From Planctomycetota bacterium (GTDB lineage: Bacteria > Planctomycetota > Planctomycetia > Pirellulales > Lacipirellulaceae): a DNA stretch of 9,062 nucleotides. The stretch lies in NCBI GenBank assembly GCA_013151315.1, contig JAADIN010000044.1, positions 1 to 9,062 on the forward strand. The letters are read 5' to 3'. Below the pieces are notes generated by a model, which ran no database searches, was not told the DNA's origin, and worked only from the letters and a program-made list of their open reading frames with translations. Positions 5,688-9,062 of the stretch are shown here, in pieces; positions within the stretch are counted from its first letter, which is position 1; every line of letters begins with the position of its first letter. The position numbers and the translations under genes are program-made.

Positions 5688-7028
5688 GTGGATAAGAGTT
5701 TACTAGCACGCAGCGCAAGCAAGTGGGCTTCATGCACACTCGCTTGCGCGTCGTGCTTGTATTTTGGTAAATTCTCAGCTGCCGCAACGCCTAAGAGCAC
5801 TGCTTCCTCTCAACTGCCCACTCCCGACCAGCCTCCCTTGACTATCACCGACCCTGAATCTCTCGACCAGCTTTGCGACAGGCTTCGCTCGGCTGAGCAT
5901 ATCGGCATCGATACCGAGTTTGTCTCGGAAGATACGTTCTTTCCTGAGCTCTGTCTGATCCAAGTCTCGACGGTCGACGAACTGGTCACGATCGATACGC
6001 GGGTTCTCGAAAATGTTGATTCGTTCTGGCGAGTTTTGGCCGAGGGCGAGCATGTGACCATTCTCCATGCGGGTCGTGAAGAATTGAACTTCATGGTGCG
6101 GGCCATCGGTGCGACGCCCAAGCACTTGTTCGACGTACAAATCGCGGCGGCATTTTGCAGCAACGAATATCCTTCGGCTTACGGTTCGGTAGTAAGTCGC
6201 TTTTTGGGTCACAAACCCGACAAAGGCGAGCAGCGGACCGACTGGCGAAAGCGGCCTCTGACGAAAGCTCAGATTCATTACGCACTCGAAGATGTACGCT
6301 ATTTGATCCCCCTCTATCGCCGTTTTGTGGAACTGTTGACCGAACGGGAGCGGATCGAATGGCTCGAAGAAGAGCTGCAAAGCTGGCAAGAAGAAGTCGT
6401 CGCGGCGGTTGACCGGAAAGATTGGCGACGAGTTTCTGGCATCGGAAAGCTCAGCCCGACGAGCTTGGCCGTGGTTCGCGAGCTTTGGCTCTGGCGATAC
6501 GAGGAGGCGCAAAGACGCAATCGACCCCAACGCCGCATACTTCGCGATGATCTGATTGTCGAACTGGCCAAGCGCAAAGTCGATAGCCCTCAACAAATCA
6601 TGGCCATCCGCGGGATGGAACGGACTGCCGTCAAGAAAAATGCGAACGAGTTGGCCGACTGCGTCCGGCGCGGCCTGGAATCGCCAGTGGAACGAGAAAA
6701 AGGGGCGAGGCGACGTCAGCCCCCCTCGCAGCTTAATCTACTGGGGCAGTTTCTCGCTCCTGCGCTCGGAACAATATGCCGACGTGCCGAGATTGCGGCC
6801 AGCCTGGCCGGCACGGCAAGCAGTGTCCGCGACTTGATCGCCTATCGCATGGGGTTCTCGCCCGATGGCGTGACCCGCAATGGCAAAACACAGTTGCCGA
6901 TTTTGGCGCAGGGCTGGCGAGCGAAATTGGTCGGCAATGTCATCGACGACCTGCTGGACGGAAAAAAATCGATCCGCATCTTCAACGCCAAGGACTCCGA
7001 CCCGCTTGTGTTCGAGGATGTGGAGTAG
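5688..7028 (+). CDS. rnd: Ribonuclease D (DEDDy exonuclease + HRDC + C-terminal domain)
   Basis: A 3'-5' exoribonuclease that trims tRNA and other stable RNA precursors in the cytoplasm. With the GTG at 5688 it has 446 residues. The exonuclease domain spans about 51-215: Exo I DTE (D75, E77), Exo II HAGREEL (127-133) with E132 where Asp is usual, LFDVQIAAAF, and Exo III YALED (Y198, D202) of the DEDDy class. An HRDC domain follows (about 255-333, LAVVRELWLWRYEEA and RILRDDLIVELAKRK), then a domain at 345-446 (LLGQFLAPALGTICRR, LAQGWRAKLVGNVIDDLL) absent from E. coli RNase D. The start is uncertain: residues 5-25 are encoded by an inverted repeat, no ATG is available, and homology begins near the TTG at 5838 (396 residues). 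No start has a good ribosome-binding site. It ends 8 bases from the convergent DUF6263-like gene. Confidence 0.9.
   Translation: MDKSLLARSASKWASCTLACASCLYFGKFSAAATPKSTASSQLPTPDQPPLTITDPESLDQLCDRLRSAEHIGIDTEFVSEDTFFPELCLIQVSTVDELVTIDTRVLENVDSFWRVLAEGEHVTILHAGREELNFMVRAIGATPKHLFDVQIAAAFCSNEYPSAYGSVVSRFLGHKPDKGEQRTDWRKRPLTKAQIHYALEDVRYLIPLYRRFVELLTERERIEWLEEELQSWQEEVVAAVDRKDWRRVSGIGKLSPTSLAVVRELWLWRYEEAQRRNRPQRRILRDDLIVELAKRKVDSPQQIMAIRGMERTAVKKNANELADCVRRGLESPVEREKGARRRQPPSQLNLLGQFLAPALGTICRRAEIAASLAGTASSVRDLIAYRMGFSPDGVTRNGKTQLPILAQGWRAKLVGNVIDDLLDGKKSIRIFNAKDSDPLVFEDVE
5701..5761. repeat. Long imperfect inverted repeat (REP-like)
   Basis: Arms 5701-5725 and 5737-5761 pair at 21 of 25 positions around an 11-base centre. 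The arms carry AGCACG and GCGCAAGC with their complements. It resembles hairpin repeats scattered through planctomycete genomes (from memory, unverified). It lies within the 5' extension of the RNase D frame, or between genes if the later start is used. Confidence 0.75.
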
Positions 7029-7036
7029 CCGAAGAG

Positions 7037-7951
7037 TTACTTTTCTTTGGTCATTCGAAATCGGATGGTCTGATCGAGGTGCTGATTCACGTCGTTGCCG
7101 TCGACGGTGATCAGAAGGTCTATCGATTGATGGATTGAGGTCGAATCGAGATGGCCGGCTGATCGGTTAAAAAGAATCTCGCCGGTGGTTTTCTGCCCTT
7201 CGACGCGGAGCGTGGCCCCATCAAATTGGGTTACCCTTGTCGGGACAAAAACTTCCATGGTTTGGCCTTCAACCTCGCGCGAACCTTGGTACTCGTAAGT
7301 CGCCAGGGTAGTGATGTTTCCGAGGGTCGGGTTTTCGATCTCCAGAGAAGTCGACCATTGGTGGCCCTCGACCAGTTCCTCGAACGTGGGCAAGACAAGC
7401 AAACTGCTCGCCATCGTCTCCTTAAATCCTTTCTCGGTGGCGAGACTCCCCAACAAGGCCCCGGCGGGCCCTTGGCTCAGGATTTCGATCAACGCCTCGG
7501 GAACCTCGACCTGGGTAATTTCACCCCGAGAAGTCATCGTCACCTGGAAGGGAGATTGAGTTGCCGCCTTGAGCGAGGGAGCCAGCATGGCTGCAAAACC
7601 CTGGGCCGGTTCTTCCGAAGCGGTATCGAAATGGACTTCCCCCTGCCCGGGTGCGGTGATGTGCATCTGCACTCGGTCGATCGTTTGCGTCAGGGCGGCG
7701 GTTCCCTGGTCGTCGACCAAATTGATTTCCCAGACCATGTCGATGGTCTGCTTGACCGAGGAGGTGGTCGCGCCACCCGGACCCAAGTTCATGGTCGTCT
7801 CCATTTCTTGCACCATTTGGTAATGATAGGTGTCGCCCTCGACAAACTTCCAAACCAAGGGTTCGGCCGCGGTGGCCAAGCTGCAGAAAACAAAAATGAC
7901 CCAAGCCAATAGGAAAGCACGAGATACAAGAGCATTCATAGCAGAGTTCAT
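7037..7951 (-). CDS. Exported protein, DUF6263-like
   Basis: A 304-residue secreted or periplasmic protein. Residues 1-29 form a Sec signal peptide: short polar start, hydrophobic core (AFLLAWVIFVFCSL), and ATAA cleavage region before EPLVWKF. There is no lipobox. The mature part opens with LVWKFVEGDTYHYQMVQEM, which I associate with DUF6263-family proteins common in planctomycetes, and is strand-rich: TIDMVWEINLVD, QTIDRVQMHI, FQVTMTSRGEITQVE, TLRVEGQKTTGEI. Function is unknown for the family. The frame is open 80 codons further upstream, inside the hydrolase gene, but the ATG at 7951 has AAGGA nine bases before it and starts the signal peptide. It follows the hydrolase by 16 bases and is the last gene of the pgi unit. 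No terminator is seen before the convergent RNase D gene. Confidence 0.82.
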   Translation of the reverse strand: MNSAMNALVSRAFLLAWVIFVFCSLATAAEPLVWKFVEGDTYHYQMVQEMETTMNLGPGGATTSSVKQTIDMVWEINLVDDQGTAALTQTIDRVQMHITAPGQGEVHFDTASEEPAQGFAAMLAPSLKAATQSPFQVTMTSRGEITQVEVPEALIEILSQGPAGALLGSLATEKGFKETMASSLLVLPTFEELVEGHQWSTSLEIENPTLGNITTLATYEYQGSREVEGQTMEVFVPTRVTQFDGATLRVEGQKTTGEILFNRSAGHLDSTSIHQSIDLLITVDGNDVNQHLDQTIRFRMTKEK

Positions 7952-7967
7952 AACAAAGGTTCCTTGG

Positions 7968-8657
7968 TTAAAGTGTAAACATCTCACCCGGGTTGAGCAC
8001 CACGGGTTCGGCAGCCGTGTGGGTTCGGACCCGGTCGGCCCAAGCGGCGGCATCCTGCACGATCGGCGGCCAGGTTCCATAGTGGCAAGGCACGACCCGT
8101 CGAGGGTTGAGCATTTTGATTGCTTCAATCGAATCGTCGGGCCCCATGGTAAAAACATCGCCAATCGGCAGCACGGCCACATCGAGCCCACCTAAGCTGT
8201 AGAGTTTCATATCGAGAAAGAGAGCCGTATCGCCGGCAAAGTAGATGCGACTTTTGCCCAGTTCGAGTAGAAACCCGCCCGCGACACCGCCGTAGGAACC
8301 GTCCGGCAGGCTCGAGCTGTGCACGGCCGAGGTCATTTTTGCACGCCCGAACGCCAGATCGACTCCGCCGCCCGGGTTCATGGCAACGACTTTTTCTTCA
8401 GCAACGCCCTGCCCTTTCAGCCATTCGCAGATTTCAAAATTGGCGACGACGGTAGCGCCGGTGCGACGGGCAATCGGAATCGCATCGGCCAGATGGTCGA
8501 AGTGGGCATGGGTCAGCAAAATGAAATCGGCAGCAACCTCGGCCGCTTTGACTGGTGATGTGGGTGATTCGTCGAGAAACGGATCGACAAGCAGATCGTA
8601 TTTCCCCGCGCGTATCGAAAAGCAAGAATGCCCCAACCAAGTGATTTCGTTTGTCAT
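7968..8657 (-). CDS. UPF0173-type metal-dependent hydrolase (metallo-beta-lactamase fold)
   Basis: A 229-residue cytoplasmic protein of the UPF0173 (YtkL-like) branch. Metal ligands are complete: LTHAHFDHL (H50, H52, D54, H55), AVHSSS (H113), FAGDTALF (D143), and PCHYGTWP (H192). The opening ITWLGHSCFSI and LLVDPFL are typical for this branch, as is the length. These proteins bind two metal ions, commonly zinc or manganese; the natural substrate is not established. The ATG at 8657 has GGGAGGG upstream. Only three bases separate it from the pgi stop, and the DUF6263-like gene follows after 16 bases, so the three are probably one transcript. Co-transcription with a central carbon gene does not reveal its substrate. 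Confidence 0.93.
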   Translation of the reverse strand: MTNEITWLGHSCFSIRAGKYDLLVDPFLDESPTSPVKAAEVAADFILLTHAHFDHLADAIPIARRTGATVVANFEICEWLKGQGVAEEKVVAMNPGGGVDLAFGRAKMTSAVHSSSLPDGSYGGVAGGFLLELGKSRIYFAGDTALFLDMKLYSLGGLDVAVLPIGDVFTMGPDDSIEAIKMLNPRRVVPCHYGTWPPIVQDAAAWADRVRTHTAAEPVVLNPGEMFTL

Positions 8658-8660
8658 TCT

Positions 8661-9062
8661 CTACCGCCCTCCCAAAATCGCGTTCATGTTTTTCTTGTAA
8701 GCTTCGACGCCTGGCTGGCCGTAGGGATTGATGCCGATGAGGCGCCCTTCGACGACCGTCGCAAGCATTAGCATCTGGAACAATTGACCTAGTGTGTGCT
8801 CGTTGAGTTGCGGCAGATGCAAGTCGGCCGTGGGGCGGTTGTCGTCGCGGTAGGCTTGGTTGGTGCCTTGGATGGCCGCAGACAACACTTCGGGGAGCGT
8901 TTTTTCGGCGAGGCGATTGAGGTCGTCGTGATCCTGGGCGCTGGTGCCGATCGCAAGCGACTCTCGTTCGCCGCTTCCGATCGTCACGTTGGTGATCAGC
9001 TTGTCGCGTTTGCCTTCTTGATGCTGTTGGCCTCGCGAATGGAGATCGCGGGTATTGACGAT
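8661..9062 (-). CDS. pgi: Glucose-6-phosphate isomerase, C-terminal part
   Basis: The frame enters from the right edge and gives the last 133 residues. It begins IVNTRDLHSRGQQHQEG, followed by KRDKLITNVTIG, EHTLGQLFQML, and the diagnostic GINPYGQPGVEAYKKNM close to the end, whose QPGVEAYK contains the conserved active-site lysine. Glucose-6-phosphate isomerase interconverts glucose 6-phosphate and fructose 6-phosphate in glycolysis and gluconeogenesis. The sequence type matches the shorter Bacillus-like enzymes rather than the long E. coli form (judged from memory). The start, promoter and N-terminal catalytic residues are outside the window. Its TAG is three bases before the ATG of the hydrolase. 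Confidence 0.95.
   Translation of the reverse strand: MVNTRDLHSRGQQHQEGKRDKLITNVTIGSGERESLAIGTSAQDHDDLNRLAEKTLPEVLSAAIQGTNQAYRDDNRPTADLHLPQLNEHTLGQLFQMLMLATVVEGRLIGINPYGQPGVEAYKKNMNAILGGR

Noticed and set aside
5150..5800. 216-residue minus-strand open frame crossing the repeats
   Set aside because: Antisense to the antiporter 3' end and running through the tandem and inverted repeats; no domain, so taken as non-coding.
5775..6596. 273-residue minus-strand open frame
   Set aside because: Antisense to the RNase D exonuclease and HRDC region, which has clear family motifs.
7226..7912. 228-residue plus-strand open frame
   Set aside because: Antisense to the DUF6263-like gene, with composition of a shadow frame and no recognisable domain.
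7952..8191. 80-residue N-terminal extension of the DUF6263-like protein
   Set aside because: It lies inside the hydrolase gene in another frame; the signal peptide and ribosome-binding site place the start at 7951.
1..9062. Defence system, CRISPR array, prophage or insertion sequence
   Set aside because: No transposase, integrase, phage, nuclease-toxin or regularly spaced repeat array was found; the genes are mostly housekeeping or lineage-typical.

Overview
The window looks like chromosomal DNA of a planctomycete, probably of the Pirellulales. This is inferred from gene content: a bacterial methanofuran-pathway enzyme (MfnB), a ribonuclease D with an extra C-terminal domain, an exported DUF6263-like protein, a short polyhydroxyalkanoate-system protein, and GC-rich hairpin repeats of a kind I associate with that group. 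No rRNA, tRNA, CRISPR array, transposase, phage gene or obvious horizontally acquired block was found.

Layout. On the minus strand from the left edge lie a truncated rhodanese-domain gene (1-215), a spacer with two GC-rich hairpins, and a small PAS-like/LuxR-type regulator (331-840). A short gene of unknown function follows on the plus strand (1032-1310). It converges, across a perfect 34-bp bidirectional terminator (1410-1443), with a CheY-like receiver gene (1479-1841, minus) that has a recognisable promoter at 1915-1942. Next comes a three-gene minus-strand unit read from 3704 to 2077: a two-helix membrane protein, mfnB (ATGA overlap with the gene before it), and a PHA-system-type protein, closed by an intrinsic terminator at 2010-2041. 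A 350-bp leader containing a strong stem-loop precedes a plus-strand Na+/H+ antiporter of the ion transporter superfamily (4058-5644). Downstream, a tandem heptamer and a long imperfect inverted repeat run into the 5' end of a ribonuclease D gene (to 7028). This gene converges, with only 8 bp between stops, on a minus-strand operon: pgi (partial, 8661-9062), a UPF0173 metallo-beta-lactamase-fold hydrolase (7968-8657), and an exported DUF6263-like protein (7037-7951).

How the genes relate. mfnB points to methanofuran synthesis for H4MPT/methanofuran-linked C1 oxidation, known in planctomycetes. The antiporter would serve Na+/pH homeostasis, RNase D structured-RNA 3' processing, and pgi central carbon metabolism. 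The two regulators appear to be orphans, with no kinase or chemotaxis genes beside them.

I see no clear undescribed multi-gene system. The best leads are the structured leader of the antiporter gene (3951-4009), the repeat that may have supplied an N-terminus to RNase D (5701-5761), the Glu replacing the usual Asp in its Exo II motif, and the coupled membrane-protein/mfnB/PHA-type gene set.
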